A stretch of 64,000 nucleotides of DNA from Castor canadensis (Eukaryota; Chordata; Mammalia; Rodentia; Castoridae), in assembly GCF_047511655.1 (NCBI RefSeq), contig NC_133394.1:56824501-56888500 (forward strand). Reading direction: 5' to 3'. The notes beneath the pieces were generated by a model. That model saw only the letters and a program-made list of their open reading frames with translations, was not told the DNA's origin and made no database searches. Within the stretch, counting starts at the first letter, position 1. Every line of letters begins with the position of its first letter. Shown here one piece after another: positions 36,191 through 49,095 of the stretch. The position numbers and the translations under genes are program-made.

Positions 36191-38411
36191 TCAATGGTTT
36201 AATGACTTATCCAACTTCTTGTTGTAGTCTCTGGTCATTTTTAAAGCTTACATATTTAAAATTACATGCCAATGAAAACACTTTTCAGGCATGCACAATT
36301 AATGTTTCTTGCTTAGTGGCTTAATGACTCCTAATGTGGAACAGCTGAGAAATCTGTAAATGGTAATGAGTAAATGAGAATAGTAGATAAATAGAATTTG
36401 TTCTCGACTGGACTGATCTGGCCACACGTTAATGCCAATAAATCACTCTTATGATCAGCAACGTATACTAGAAGATGCCAGGATAGAGCTGAGCTACAGC
36501 TTACTGACCAATAGGAGACAGAAAAGGCAGTGCTGACTAAGCAGCCTTGCTCCATCATCATTCACACAATGTTACGTATAAACAAGGTGCAAATGCATCC
36601 ATAGTTAATATGGTATGTCTAGCTCATTTTAGAACTGTATTCAGTGATTTGCTTATAATCATGAAAATAATTTAGCTTATTTTCTACATATCCCAGAAAC
36701 ATTTTAAAGAGACTTTATTCTGTCTTTTTTTTTAGGTTTCATGACTTTTTTCCCATTTTTATTAGCATATATTCACTGTACAGAGGGATTTCACTGTGCT
36801 AATTTCCAATAGCCTTGCATTGTATATTGGTTAGATTGCCTCAATCACATTGTTTTTCTTTGTGTTATCCTTTAAAATTCAGTAGAAGAGTTTTGCTTGG
36901 GTAGCTGTAGGATTAACTGATGCTATGCCTTCTGGTGACTCATACATTGAGAAGAATCAGACATTAAATGGCCAGCAAAATTCTAGGAGCTTTTTTTAAA
37001 ATGTAAAAATAGTGAAAATAGCATAAAATCTCATGTTTCCAATAATTATTAAAACGAGCCTTATTTTATCCTACCAAATTTATAAAAAATATTTATTTTT
37101 CACTGCCAAATATTACAAAGCTAATCTTAGATATTATATCTCACTTTATTTGTATGGTACCTTCCTGATAGGAAAAAGTTAATATAATTGCTGTGACATA
37201 ATCATGTCTAACAAATCTAATACTTGTTTCAGAATCTTTCAAAAGTTTCTTTCAATCTCTATTTCACTAGCTTCTTGTAAACAACAAGGACAATTAAATC
37301 TATTTTTATATTTCTAATGTTACACAAATCATACTATGCTGGTTTCTAAATTTTGGATTTTCTTTGCTTTTTTCTATTGTTCTCGATAATGCCTTAGATA
37401 TTTCCATAGTCTGTAAGTCGAAGAAGATTTATGAAAAATTTTTTCTGGGACTGAATAAATTTGATAAACAATGTATACTCGATCCCCTTATGATGATTTA
37501 AAATGAGGCTATGCTAAATTCTAAGGTTAAGCAAAATTCTAAGAAGTTTGGTAACAAAGAGTTAACTTGGCTTTGCCAAGAATTTTCTAAATTTATTTAA
37601 AACCTGTTTTTAAGTAACATGTTAGCCAAAATACATTTTGGGGGGTATTGTTCTAGGTAGGCAAATGTTGCCTTTAAATAATAAAATAGTAATATTTAAA
37701 TTTAATTTTAATTTCAATTTTAGATAATTTTTGTCATAATTGGGTAGTAGGTATTTTTGTGTTTTCCTGCAATTTGTTTAATATTAATAATGCAGTGTAA
37801 CATCCAGGTATCCTCCTCAGGATGCCTTCTATTACATGGTTCAAGCAAATCAGGTGTAAGTATGTTTTTTTTCACTAGATATTTATAAAAACAAAAGTAG
37901 TTATACATAAAAATCCCTCAATAAGGAATGACAAATGCTTTGGCCTTGTATTGAAAGGGAAGGTAGGTAGTTGGGAAGTACAGCCCAAAAGACGTAGTAA
38001 ACAATTAGGTTGTCTTTTATTTGTGAAAAACTGGTCAAAAGTGATTTTTAAAGAGTTTAGGCAGAAAAATGGACATTCTCACAAATTATTTACATTTCCA
38101 GGTACTTGTAAAATAGGTTTGCCTTAAAAAAATGTGAACAGTTAACAGGCCAAATAAAGGAAATGATATCCATTCTGTGTCTTTTCTCTGCTTATTGTGT
38201 GACACAGGAATGACAAGAGAGCCATGAGTTACTCTCTTGGCTCAGCTCTGCATGGCATAGTTGGCATTTGTCCCCTGTTCCCTCCACCCCCAACTTTGGG
38301 GTTCTTTCAGAATGTATTAGTTGGTTACTCAGGTATCTCTTGTCTTTATATTGTGGAGCTGGCTCTTTTCTCTCTGGTGCTACAAAGCTAATTTTTCCCC
38401 ATTACTTATAG
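36191..38411. other. End of FGF2 intron 1
   Basis: AT-rich intron with a short antisense L1 3'UTR piece at about 36745-36865 (ttttattagcatatattcac). It ends with the acceptor ttacttatag at 38402-38411 before exon 2. No other feature is recognised. Confidence 0.55.
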
Positions 38412-38515
38412 TCAAACTACAACTTCAAGCAGAAGAGAGAGGAGTTGTGTCTATCAAGGGAGTGTGTGCAAACCGTTACCTTGCTATGAAGGAAGATGGA
38501 AGATTACTGGCTTCT
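38412..38515 (+). CDS. FGF2: FGF2 exon 2
   Basis: 104 bp, the same length as human FGF2 exon 2. It completes codon 60 (Val) and encodes residues 61-94, including KLQLQAEERGVVSIKG, CANRYLAMKEDGRL and the terminal LAS. These strands form the middle of the beta-trefoil. The acceptor is ttatag before 38412 and the donor is gtaagt from 38516. The exon starts in phase 1 and ends in phase 0, so skipping it would shift the frame. It is followed by a 23-kb intron. Confidence 0.98.
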
Positions 38516-38629
38516 GTAAGTAATGCTTTGTTTTGCATTATATTCCTTCTGTTCTGTTTTATTGCTGTTAATTTACTAGCATTGGTATTTATTAAATCTT
38601 TGGTAGTGTTTTATATGTATCATATCACT

Positions 38630-38720
38630 ATCTGCATCTTCACCCTATAAAATAGAGACTATTGTCTTCATTTTACAGGTGCAAACACTGAAGTTCTAAG
38701 GGAGTAAAGTAACCAGAAAA
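38630..38720 (+). repeat. MIR-like SINE fragment
   Basis: ttgtcttcattttacaggtg followed by caaacactgaagttctaagg matches the MIR core region. Confidence 0.6.
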
Positions 38721-39101
38721 CCAGAGCACATGTGAAATAAAGACTTAAGACTCAGGGCTGGCTTGATTCACAGCGTCAGCTCTAAACCACTGTATTTTAC
38801 TCTGCAAAACTATTATCAGAAAAATTTCCAAGCTATTTCTCCCTCCTGCTACTTCTCATTTTATATGTAAGCCCACTCAGGACAGGGACTTATTTTTTAC
38901 ATTCTATAACAGCTAGTTAGGGGTTCTAGCTTCTGACCAGTATTCTTTTCACTAGTGCAGGCTCCCTGCCAACTTCACCTTTATCATCAGAAACAAGATT
39001 GCATGTCTTTTGAGCATATAGTGTATAGGGAATGTATAGAGATAACAGATACAGATCCCATTCCTGTCTCCTTGTGGGGAGTAGAAAGGACATGTTTGTA
39101 A

Positions 39102-39133
<32 letters not shown>
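39102..39133. repeat. (GT)n microsatellite
   Basis: About 16 GT units, next to a tRNA-like SINE. Confidence 0.9.
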
Positions 39134-39137
<4 letters not shown>

Positions 39138-39154
39138 ATTCACAATGCCAATGT

Positions 39155-39245
39155 TATTTATTTATTTTTGGTGGTGCTGGGTTTAAGCCCAGGGCATTGT
39201 ACATGATAGGCAAGCACTCTACCAATGAGCCACAACCTCAGCTCT
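39155..39245 (-). mobile_element. tRNA-like SINE
   Basis: The plus strand reads ggtgctgggtttaagcccag, then aggcaagcactctaccaatg and agccacaacctcagctc: inverted tRNA-like SINE. Confidence 0.8.
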
Positions 39246-39472
39246 GCTAGTGGCCATTTATAACCTCTCTATAACTTTCCCTACAAAGGGATCTGATAAT
39301 CTTAAGCAGTTAGGATGTTTTGGGTCATATGAATTGTTTTTGAAACGTTTTCTGAGTGAAGACCTTTGGTTTCTGAAGGCGCCAAGAGAGAAAAAGCACA
39401 TTCCAATCATCCCAATTATCTATTGATTATATGACAAAGGCATACTTAGGTTGATGTTATCAATTGATGTGA

Positions 39473-39668
39473 TTTTTTTTTTTTTGGTACTGGGGCTTGA
39501 ACTCGGGGCCTACATCTTGAGCCATTCCACAAGCCGTTTTTTTTGTGATCGGTTTTTTCAAGATAGGGTCTCGAAAACTGTTTGCCTGTTCTGGCTTTAA
39601 ACCTCAATCCTCCTGATCTATGCCTCCTGAGTACCTAGGATTTCAGGTGTGAGCCACCAGTGCCCAGC
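39473..39668 (-). mobile_element. Composite B1-like plus tRNA-like SINE
   Basis: Read on the minus strand: B1-like left part (segments of ctggtggctcacacctgaaa type), then a gagaccctatcttg junction, then a tRNA-like right part with gagttcaagccccagtacca and an A-run. Same layout as the copies at 7841, 22893 and 63571. Confidence 0.8.
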
Positions 39669-42600
39669 AATTTTTGTGATTTTTGCAGGATTCATAACAA
39701 CTCTGGAAGTAGGGCTCACAATTTTTGTTTGGTAGTTGAATAATGTTAGATCTTCAAGAAATAGCTGAAACTTACTGAGCATGCAATATGTGAGAGGCTA
39801 TGCTAGACATCAGGCTTGTAAGACCAAATGTTCCATGATCTCTGCTCTTAATGAGTCATAATCAAGGGGAGGCAGAGGTGTAAATAAGTATTTGTGATAA
39901 TGTATATGGGTTTTGATGGGTTCCTTCTGTTTTGTATCCATGCACAGTAATACAGGAAAGGGTTAGAAGTATTATGACATAGGGAGTAATATTTGAAAAC
40001 AAGTGATTATCTTGTCTAGAACTGAAGGAGATGACCTATAAGTAGGGGTGTAGATGAAAAGGAAGGAGTTCAGCAGGCATTCAAGGTGACAGATGGAGTA
40101 GAGATAATGGTATGGATAATTTTAGGGCATAGAACATGCAAATGTATATATTCAAGAAGCTACCTGGTATATCTCTAGAATTATAAATAATTCACTAATA
40201 CTAGAGTGCAAAGTTAAAAACAAAATGGAAAGGAAGAGAGAGAAAGCTGGAGAGTTAAATAGACTGTATACTGTAGTCTTTTACACATCATGCTGACTAT
40301 AAGCAGTGGAGAACCTTGGGGAGTTCTGAGAGACCACATGAGATATGCATCTGGGAAGGATCTCTCTATCAGCAGGATGGAGAATGGGTGGCCACATCTG
40401 GCCCATTTTCTAACATACCAGTTAGAAAGCCACTGTGAAAGTCTTGTCAAGTGATGCTGAGAACCTGGAAAACAGTAGGACAGAGAGGACTGAGAAAAGT
40501 CCAGGCATTTTGTAATTGGTTAGATTTAGGAGTAAAGTAAAGGTAAGAAAATAAAAGGTGGCTCCCACGTTTCTGGTTTGGATGAGAAGGTAGATGAGAA
40601 AGCAGAAAGAGGAAAAGAAAGTTTTGTGAGACGTTAACAAAATTAAAATGTAGACCTGTTTGATTTGAACTGCCTAAGAGAAATTCAGGTGAAGATATTC
40701 ACTAACTAGTTGGAATTATACATCTGGAGCTTAGGAAAGAGGCCTCTATTGATATATAGATTTGGGTAATACGACTGGAAGTTAAAATATGGGAATGGAT
40801 GCGGTTTCCTAGAAAAAAGTATACCTCTAACATATTGACTCCTTGGAAATTTATCACTATGACCTCTGCAATGGTGTTGGTTTGGCCATTTTCAGACAAG
40901 GGTGGAGAGAAAAGAAAGGAAATACATACATTTGCTTCTTTTGTAACCAACCATGGACAATACTAATCAAATGGTCTTAGTACTCCAGCCTTTTGTATGT
41001 TTGTCTTAATCTGGCTTAGTGAGTGCCTAGAGATTATTACACTGTAGTCTTACAGGTATTGAGGTTAGAAAATCCAGCAACCTAGTAATCAGAATGACCT
41101 TGTAAGATAGTCATTGACGGGATTGTTCTTTTCAGAACATAGACTATAATAATGGTATATCTATAGTAATAAAAAAGCTCCACAGTTGTCAAGGATCACG
41201 GAAACAGAAGCTACTCTATCTTGAAGTGCATTTCTAAAAAAACTGGGTTACATAAAAGAGGAGACAAATTAAAGGGCAGTAGGTCTGAAAACTGAAATGT
41301 CCAGGTCTCAGTCTTAACAGAATTCTTAAGTTAAAACGCAGAGAGTTCTGAACTTTTTTCTTGACAAATAGGCATTAAGCTTCCTGAACTGTTGATTCTG
41401 TTCCATAGAACTTTGAAGTACTCTAAAATAAGCAGCATTTTCCACTTTCTTCCTCAGTGAAAAAGGAACTGTTGGAAGATCAAGCTCATAGTGTTTTATT
41501 TAGTCTTACATGTGTTTTTATCCCTTCAGATGTATGTTAACTCTTCATGATGCAACTAATTTCCACCAAGTTGATTCAGTAAGAGTTGGTTTAGCAATGC
41601 TGGAAAATTTATCAAAAGCCACAACAGCCACAGCTGTTAGAGGTAAACTGAAAATTCAGAATTTACCAGTCTCTTTTGAGGAATGGCACTAGCTGTTGTA
41701 ACAACTTCTGTATGTTCCAGTTCCCATCACAGGGCCTGTTCCATCTCAGCTCACAAGTTATTCTCTTGTCTTACCATCCAATTTGGGTGGCTGGCTGCCA
41801 TGCCATTTCAGCAGCAAGTCTGTCTCTTTCACATAGGTCTGGGTGGGTTGTCAGACTTCAGATGAAGAATTTAGTGTCTTACTCAAAGCAGAAGAGGTTT
41901 AGATGGTGTTTCACTAAGTGTCATTGATCTGCCAACAATAGTGACTTCTTGGTGTTAATTAGTAGCTCAGTGTCCCAATTAGTAGCCACCATTTGAGGAT
42001 GAAAATATGCCTCATAATCTGAAGAGACTGCGCTTCATGAATCTGCACTTGCTAAAGGCATAAACCTTCCAATTCTTTTTGTATCTGGTCTCATTTCAGA
42101 TTGCTATTATAGCACACCCTGGGTTCTTGTGCATTTTACCTCACACATGATGCCTGCCATGACTTCGAAACATTTTACTTTCCTCTGAGAAAGAAGGGTC
42201 CACCAACACATAAAACATTTTGGTTTCTGACAGTTCATTAGGCTGATCATTGCTAGTGGAGAGTATTGAGGAAAGACTAATGTGTGCTCCTTTTTTTTTC
42301 CTGTAACATCTTTGCTTATTAATGATCTGAATGTGTTCAGGTTAAGGATTGCTCAGGATTTGAAAGCATTTCCTCAGGGCCATTTCTCTCCTTTTAAAGT
42401 AGGAAATAAGAATATTCAAACAGTAACAATATTTTACTGCCAAAGCTTATATTTGGAGGTTGAAGTTGAGTAGTTTTTTAATATACAACAGATTCCTTAC
42501 TCCATTTTTGTTGCTATGTGCAACACAAACCCAGAACAAATACTAGGATCTATGATTTCTTCAGTGTCACAAAATTGTAGATTTAAAAAAACTGCATGTA

Positions 42601-43420
42601 GTGGTTTAAGTCACCAGAAACTTTGATTTTTTTCTATGAAAAAAAACTGACATGTCTTCATCTACCAGAAAATTGCACATTTTTTTCTACATAATGCTGT
42701 AGATCATGATAACCTGCACAAAATATCTTAATATTTGAATGTAACTTGTGTTTGTTCACAGTAGTGAAATAGAGAATATAAGTCATCTCTGAGGATATAC
42801 ATTTAATTACTGTAAAATACATTTAAGAATGAATTTTTTATTTGACGGGCTTAACAATGTGAGTTCTATAACATAGTAAAATAGAGAAAATAATTTTTTG
42901 AGGACTTGATTATCCATATTGACCATCTATACTGATCAGATTTGCCAGAAATATACAGTAATTGAAGAAGAATGTGTGTCATTTTTAGGAGATAAAAATG
43001 CTAGATTAAATGTCAAGTAAGAACTACTGCTGTTTTTAGTAACCAATCATAACCATTTTATATAATCTATTTATGTTACAAGATTAAAGCCAAATTTAGT
43101 TTTAGTTTTTTACCATTTGTGGTTTTTATTTTGTTCTGGAATACTCAACTTTGCTACTTACTTCATGTCTGTTTTTAATTCTAAGAAGTGGTGTAAGCAA
43201 AAGCATTTTCGAATTTCTACTGAACAAACTCCTTCATAAACCCAAACTACGAAATCAAAGTACTGTGAAAGAATAAACAACCCAAAAACAAAGCATGGGA
43301 AAATGGGCATAAGGTTCAAATCTAAAATTTAGCAGTTGACCAGAATTGCGACAACAGAGCACGAAAGGGGTGGTCTGCTGGGGGAACATGTGTAGAGTAG
43401 GAGGAGAACTTAACTTTGGT
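39669..43420. other. FGF2 intron 2, with a possible ancient repeat
   Basis: About 40340-40830 (ggcatttagtaattggt-like, gaattatacatctggagctt) resembles a widespread old mammalian repeat of uncertain family. The segment 41500-42250 has short frames that align with no protein I recognise, and I do not call it a gene. The rest is AT-rich intron. Confidence 0.4.
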
Positions 43421-43433
43421 TCTCACTTCTTTT
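43421..43433 (+). repeat. Target site duplication, left copy
   Basis: tctcacttctttt, repeated at 47616-47628. It flanks the minus-strand L1. Confidence 0.85.
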
Positions 43434-43828
43434 TTTTCCTCTTTATTCATATATTCAGATGTGCATACATTGTTTGGATCATTTCTCCCCCCCTGTACCC
43501 CACCCCCTCCTTCTTCCCTCCACCCCCATCGCTTCCAGGGAGAACCTGTTCTGCTGTTTTCTCCAAGTTTTTTGAACAGAAGACATAAGCAATAGTAAGA
43601 GAGACAAAGCGTTTTTGCTAGTTGAGATAAGGATAGCTATACAGAGATTCCTAGCATTGCTTCCATCCACAAGTGTATTACAACCTGAATTGATTCATCT
43701 GTACCTGACCTCTTCACTACTTCCCAGCCACATTCCCATATTGACCTCTGTTATTTTAAGGTTACTGTATTAGCTCCTCTGCAGTGGGGACATTAAACAC
43801 TTTCAAGTTTTAGGTTTCCTACCTATCC

Positions 43829-45493
43829 CTATATCTCCCATATGTGCTCTCTCCTTAGCATGTGACCCAAGTCCAACAACATTGCTGCATTTGCCCTAGA
43901 TCTAAAGTCTGCATATGAGGGAGAACATATGATTTTGGTCTTCTGAGCCTGGCTAACCTCACTCAGAATGATGTTCTCCATTTCCATCCATTTACTTGAG
44001 AATGATAAGATTTCCTTCTTCTTCATGGCTGGGTAAAACTCCATTGTGTAAACCCCACATTTTCTTAACCCATTCATCAATAGTGGGGCATCTTGGCTGT
44101 TTCCATAACTTGGCTACTATGAATAGTGCTGCAATAAACATGGGTGTGCAGGTGCCTCTGGAGTAACCTGAGTTGCATTCCTTTAGGTATATCCATAGGA
44201 GTGGGATTGCTGGATCATATGGCAGGTCTATGTTTAGTTTTTTAAGAAGCCTCCAAATTTTTTTCCAGAATGGTTGCACTAGCTTGCATTCCCACCAGCA
44301 GTGTATGAGGGTTCCTTTTTCCCCATATCCTCGCCAACACCTGTTGTTGTTGGTGTTTTTGATGATAGCTTTTCTAACGGGTGAGGTGGAATCTTAGTGT
44401 AGTTTTGATTTGCATTTCCTTTATGATTATAGAGATGGTGAACATTTTTTCATGTGTTTTTTTGCTATTTGAATTTTTTCTTTTGAGAAAGTTCTGTTTA
44501 GTTCAGTTGCCCATTTCTTTATTAGTTCATTGATTTTGGGAGAGTTTAGTTTTTTGAGTTCCCTGTATATTCTAGCTATCAGTCCTTTCTCTGATATATA
44601 GCTGGCAAATGTTTTTTTCCCACTCTGGGGGGTGGTCTCTTCAGTTTAGAGACCATTTCTTTTGTTGTGCAGAAGCTTTTTAATTTCATGAAGTCCCATG
44701 TGTCCATCCTTTCTCTTAGTTGCTGGGCTGCTGGGGTTCTATTGAGGAAGTCCTTGCCTATACCTATTGCTTCCAGAGTATTCTCTGCTCTTTCCTGTAC
44801 TAACTTCAGAGTATCAGGTCTGATATTAAGGTCCTTGATCCATTTTGAGTTGACACTAGTACATGGTGATAAACATGGGATCTAGTTTCAGGTTTTTGCA
44901 GGCAGATAAACACTTTTCCCAGCAACATTTGTTGAAGAGGCTGTCTTTTCTCCATCGTATGTCTTTGGCACCTTCGTCAAAAATGAGGTGGGCATAGCTG
45001 TGTGGATTCATATCCAGGTCCTCTATTCTGTTCCACTGGTCTTCATGTCTGTTTTTGTGCCAGTACCATGCTGTTTTTATTGCTATTGCTTTGTAATATA
45101 GTTTGAAGTCGGGTATTGTGATACCTCCAGCATTGCTCTTTTTGCTGAGTATTGCCTTGACTATACTCTTGGTCTCTTGTGTTTCCAAATGAACTTTAAG
45201 GTAAATTTTTCAATCTTTGTGATGAACGTCATTAGGATTTTGATGGGAACTGCATTAAACATGTAGATTGCTTTTGGTAGTATAGCCATTTTTACTATGC
45301 TGATTCTACCAATCCATGAGCATGGGAGATATTTCCAACTTCTGTAGTCTTCCTCGATCTCTTTCTTCAGGGGTTTGTAGTTCTCCTTGTAGAGGTCATT
45401 CACATCCTTTGTTAAGTTTACTCCTAGGTATTTGAGAAATCTGTTTTTGATGCGTTTACCTTTGTGTGTTTTTTTTTCTCTTACAGCCTTCAA
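43829..45493 (-). pseudogene. L1 ORF2 C-terminal remnant, fused to an ORF1 fragment
   Basis: Reading on the minus strand from 45493, ORF1 residues (AVREKK, KGKRI) run in frame into ORF2 residues ([20 protein letters not shown]). ORF2 then continues in pieces in different frames (45188-44856, 44279-43992, 44080-43829). Frame changes make it non-functional, and the reverse transcriptase and endonuclease domains are deleted. Confidence 0.9.
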
Positions 45494-46260
45494 TATTCTT
45501 TCTCTATTCTCTGTGCTTGTTGTTGTAATGATTATATGTCATGGGGTAGTTCTATTTTGGTCAAGTCTGTTTGGTGTCCTGGAGGCTTCCTGTACCTGAA
45601 TGGGCATAGCTTTCTTTAGGTTTGGGAAATTTTGTTATTATTTTGTTGAATATATTATGAATTCCTTTTGCTTGCACATTTTATCCTTCAATGCCCATGA
45701 TTCTCAGGTTTGGTCTTTTGATGGAGTTGGTGAGTTCTCGCGTATTTCTTTCGCAGGTCTTTACTGGTTTGACTAATAGCTCTTAAGTTTTTCCTTTAAT
45801 TTCTATTTTATCTTCAAGTTCTGAGATTCTGTCTTCCACTGGTTCTAGTCTGTTGGAGTGAACTTCCATTGTTTTGTATTTCTGTTTCATTCTTTTTTTC
45901 TGAGGTTTTCTATATCATGGGTCATCTCCTCTTTAATATTGTCAATCTTCATCTCCAATTCATTTATTTCTGTATTTATAGTGTTCTCTGTTTCACATTG
46001 GTGTTTATTTAGGGCTCCTATGAGTTCATTTATTTGTTTCTGTGTCTTCTTGTATTCTTTATTTTTGGTGTCTTGAAATTTCTTGAGTGCCTCTTGTACA
46101 TTTTAGTTAACCATACCTAGTAAAATCTCCATGAAATTCTCAGTGATTACTTGCAAGATTTCTTCTTTGAGGTTGTTCTTGTGGGCATGTTAGTTCCTTG
46201 GTGTCATTTATCTTTGTTTTGTTGGAGTCTGGAGCGGGGTATCCATTTTCTTCATTTCCC
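45440..46260 (-). pseudogene. L1 ORF1 remnant, C-terminus deleted
   Basis: The DNA matches the ORF1 part of the full-length L1 at 55882-56797 in order, covering the N-terminus, coiled coil and RNA-binding core. Stop codons and frame changes interrupt it (no long open frame), and its C-terminal domain is lost at the deletion point. Confidence 0.8.
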
Positions 46261-47615
46261 TCTGAATCTTATTTTAAATTATTTTTGGGGGGAGAATATT
46301 TTCCATCCTTTTTTTGTCTTCCCATTGCTCCACTTGGTACTGTATAACTATGTTCTTAATAGGCTAGTTGGTGGTTTCAGTCACCTGTTTTATTTCCTTT
46401 GGTTTGTTTTGTGGCTGTATTGGGTTTTTAGCTTAGTGTGTGTGTTCTATTTCTGTCTGTGGTCTGGGTGTAATTTAGTATTTGCTAATTCATAATAGTA
46501 AAACTAGCAACAACAACAAAACAACAAAAAACCCCAAAGAAATCAATGTGGAGAGATGAACAAACACAAACAAACAAGAAACAGAACAAACAAACAAAAA
46601 TTCCAGGCTCAGGAACAGTAAAATCTGTCTTATTTTAAGTCTGGCGTTACTCCTCCAGCATCCAATCCCGGTATTTTTATTTAAGCAGAAGCTCTGCTGT
46701 AGTCTCGCCAGGTGGTTCAATAGTGTTTGGTTTTGTTTTTTTATTCTTCTGTCTTTCAGAGGCAGCTGCTTGGTCAGCTCCTCCTCAGTGAGGTGTGGCA
46801 GTTTAAGTTTGTGTGTTGTGCTCAGGTTCTGGAATCAGCTCTGTAGCCCACCAGCTGTCTTGCTTTGGAGTTGGGTTTTCACTGTGCTTGATTACTGGGG
46901 GCTTGTTTCTTTGCCTCACTCCCTTTCTCTGGGGCAAGGTTAGTGATCTGTCAGCCAGCCCTCTGCTGTCAGTGTTGTGATGGTTTGCTGATTATTTTTC
47001 AGTTTTGCAGTGTTGTTTGACTTTAGATGTTGCTCACTGGCTCTGGAGATGAGCTTTATGGACTGCTACCTGCCCTATTTCAGGCAGCAGTTTATTACCC
47101 ACTCGCTGTTGTCCCTTCTGCTTATCCAGCCTTTGTTTACTGAAAGTTGGCATGGAAATCAGCTCCTTGCTCCTCCCCCCTTCTCTGTGTGCTTTCAGCA
47201 AAACTCTGTCCCTTTACTGTGTGTTAGTTTTCAGTTCCTTGTTTATTGTTCAGTTTATTTTTGTGTGTGTGTGTGTGGGGTCAGTCCACCTGGGGTGGGG
47301 GGCTATGCTGGTTTATCCTAGGGGTGGCTGGGGGAATACCGCATGACACTTGGTGCTCACCTGTTCATCTGCTGAATGTCTCCCAAGCAGGTTTGGAGCC
47401 AGCATCTGGCGGTGTGGGGGCCCTCCTGTTTTCTCAGTGTAACGTGGCATGGAGAAGCTTTCCATGGGCTAGGGGTTCTTGTGGCCGAAGTTTTGGTTTT
47501 CCTTGCTGCTTTATTTCTGCCAAGTGTGGCTCCAGCGTCTCAGTGAGGTTTTGGAGTCACAGAGCTCACGCTATCTGCTGCTGTGCCCTATTTGCCATCT
47601 TGTATCATCTCATTG

Positions 47616-47628
47616 TCTCACTTCTTTT
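47616..47628 (+). repeat. Target site duplication, right copy
   Basis: tctcacttctttt, identical to 43421-43433. Confidence 0.85.
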
Positions 47629-47639
47629 CTTACTGTCAG

Positions 47640-47790
47640 ATTGGGAAGGACCTTAAGGATCATCTGATTCAGTCTTCTTATTTCACCAACGAGGAAAGTG
47701 AGGTCCAGAGAAGTTAAAGAACTTGATCAAAGATACAAGTTAGGAATCAAAGTAATATTGGAACCCAGGTTTCCTGGCCCACTGCAACCT
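47640..47790 (+). repeat. MIR-like or other ancient mammalian repeat
   Basis: gattgggaaggaccttaagg, atcatctgattcagtcttct and gaggtccagagaagttaaag follow a pattern common to old mammalian interspersed repeats. The family is unsure. Confidence 0.45.
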
Positions 47791-47799
47791 CATGGATGC

Positions 47800-48984
47800 C
47801 AAGTGAGAATAGTCAGATTCTTGGAAAGGGCCATCTATCTACTCTAGTTTCCTTAGGGATCAAAGAGTCAATAAAATTAAACCACATTCTATGTTTCAAC
47901 TCCTAGGCTGGATTTTCCCTGGTCCTATTTCTCTTTATCTTACTTAGGCTTTGTGATGTCATTGAATTGTATTTTTATTGCACACTGTCACTTTGCTTGC
48001 TAATTAATTTAGCAAATATTTATTGATCACTTATGAAGTGTCACAAAAGGTAAAAATTCTCAAATGACATTTATACTCTGGTGAAATAAAGTGATATGTA
48101 TTTATAAACAAATAATTTGTATTTGGGCATGACACAGTATAAAAAATAAATGAGGTGCTTCTTTTTCATATCATAACTAGAGATTTCATATCCAGTTTCT
48201 GGAGAAATTTATCTTTTTCTAATGGTATTTATAGTCCTAGGATCAGTTTTTTGTTTTTTTTAGTACTCTTATTACTTTGACACACAATTTTACATTTTTA
48301 GGGGAGTAGTACACTGTGATAATTTTGCTCATGTATAAAATGTGTAATGATCAGTTAAGTTTGTTTTAGAAAGTAAATTTTAGTTTTAGAATAGTTTGAA
48401 GAGAAAACTTGTAAAGGACAACATAGTTTCTAAATATCCACACCCACTTTCTTTTTTTAGTATGGTACACTTGTCACAATTAATGAACTAGTACTGGTAC
48501 ATCCCTAGTAGCTAAAGTTCATATTTTATTCATGTTTCCTTAGCTTTTATCTAATGGTCCCATGCAGGATACCAGATGTAGTCATCATGCCTTCTTAGTT
48601 TTGTCTAGACTTTGACAATTTCTTAGGCTTTCCTTACTTTTGATTACTTTGATAGTTCAATACTGGTCAGGTGTGTCCTAGAATGTTTTCCAATTCGCAT
48701 TTGTCTGATGTTTTTCTCATGGTTAGATGAGTTATGAGAGTTTGGGAGGAAGACCATAGAAGTATCATTTTCATGACATCAGAGAAGGGGACATGCTGTC
48801 ATTGTTGATATTGATCACTTGGTTAAGAAAGTATTTGTCTTCACTATAAAGTTATTTTTTCCTCCCCTTCCCATGCTGTACTCTTTGGAAGGAAGTCACT
48901 ATGTAACTTAAGGGACGGGGCTGTACTTCTCAGATCAATTATTTGAAATATTCTTTGCATGGGAAATTTTTCTCCTCTACTGTT
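47800..48984. other. FGF2 intron 2, with probable old L1 at 48380-48930
   Basis: The segment with gtatggtacacttgtcacaa, ttaatgaactagtactggta and tggtcaggtgtgtcctagaa resembles an ancient L1 3' part. The rest is unremarkable. Confidence 0.45.
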
Positions 48985-49095
48985 TTTTTCTTTTGACACA
49001 GTGTCTCTCTATGTAGTTCAGGTTGGCCTTGAACTTGCAATCCTCTTCCCTCTGCCTCTTCAGTGTTTGGATATAGGCATGGCTGCCTCCATTTA
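48985..49095 (-). mobile_element. B1-like SINE
   Basis: The plus strand reads cttttgacacagtgtctctc, gttggccttgaacttgcaat and ctgcctcttcagtgtttgga: inverted, diverged B1-like unit. Confidence 0.75.

Larger units (their letters stand above)
43434..47615 (-). mobile_element. L1 with complete ends and an internal deletion
   Basis: Both L1 ends are present: the 3' end with A-tail (T-run at about 43431) and a 5' end reaching the gccatctt motif near 47594, with a 13-bp duplication at each side. Its length is only 4.2 kb because about 2.6 kb is missing. At 45432-45435 ORF1 sequence jumps directly to late ORF2 sequence. Compared with the full-length copy in this window, the join corresponds to 53245 and 55882, with a shared ttga at the breakpoint. 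The 5'UTR spans about 46260-47615 and carries a CAAA-rich stretch at 46500-46600. Confidence 0.9.

Noticed and set aside
41510..41927. Short frames that might be a processed pseudogene
   Set aside because: I could not match any protein. No A-tail or target duplication is visible and the frames change, so I made no call.
47010..47656. Plus-strand frames of 103 and 136 codons
   Set aside because: Antisense readings of the L1 5'UTR at 46260-47615.
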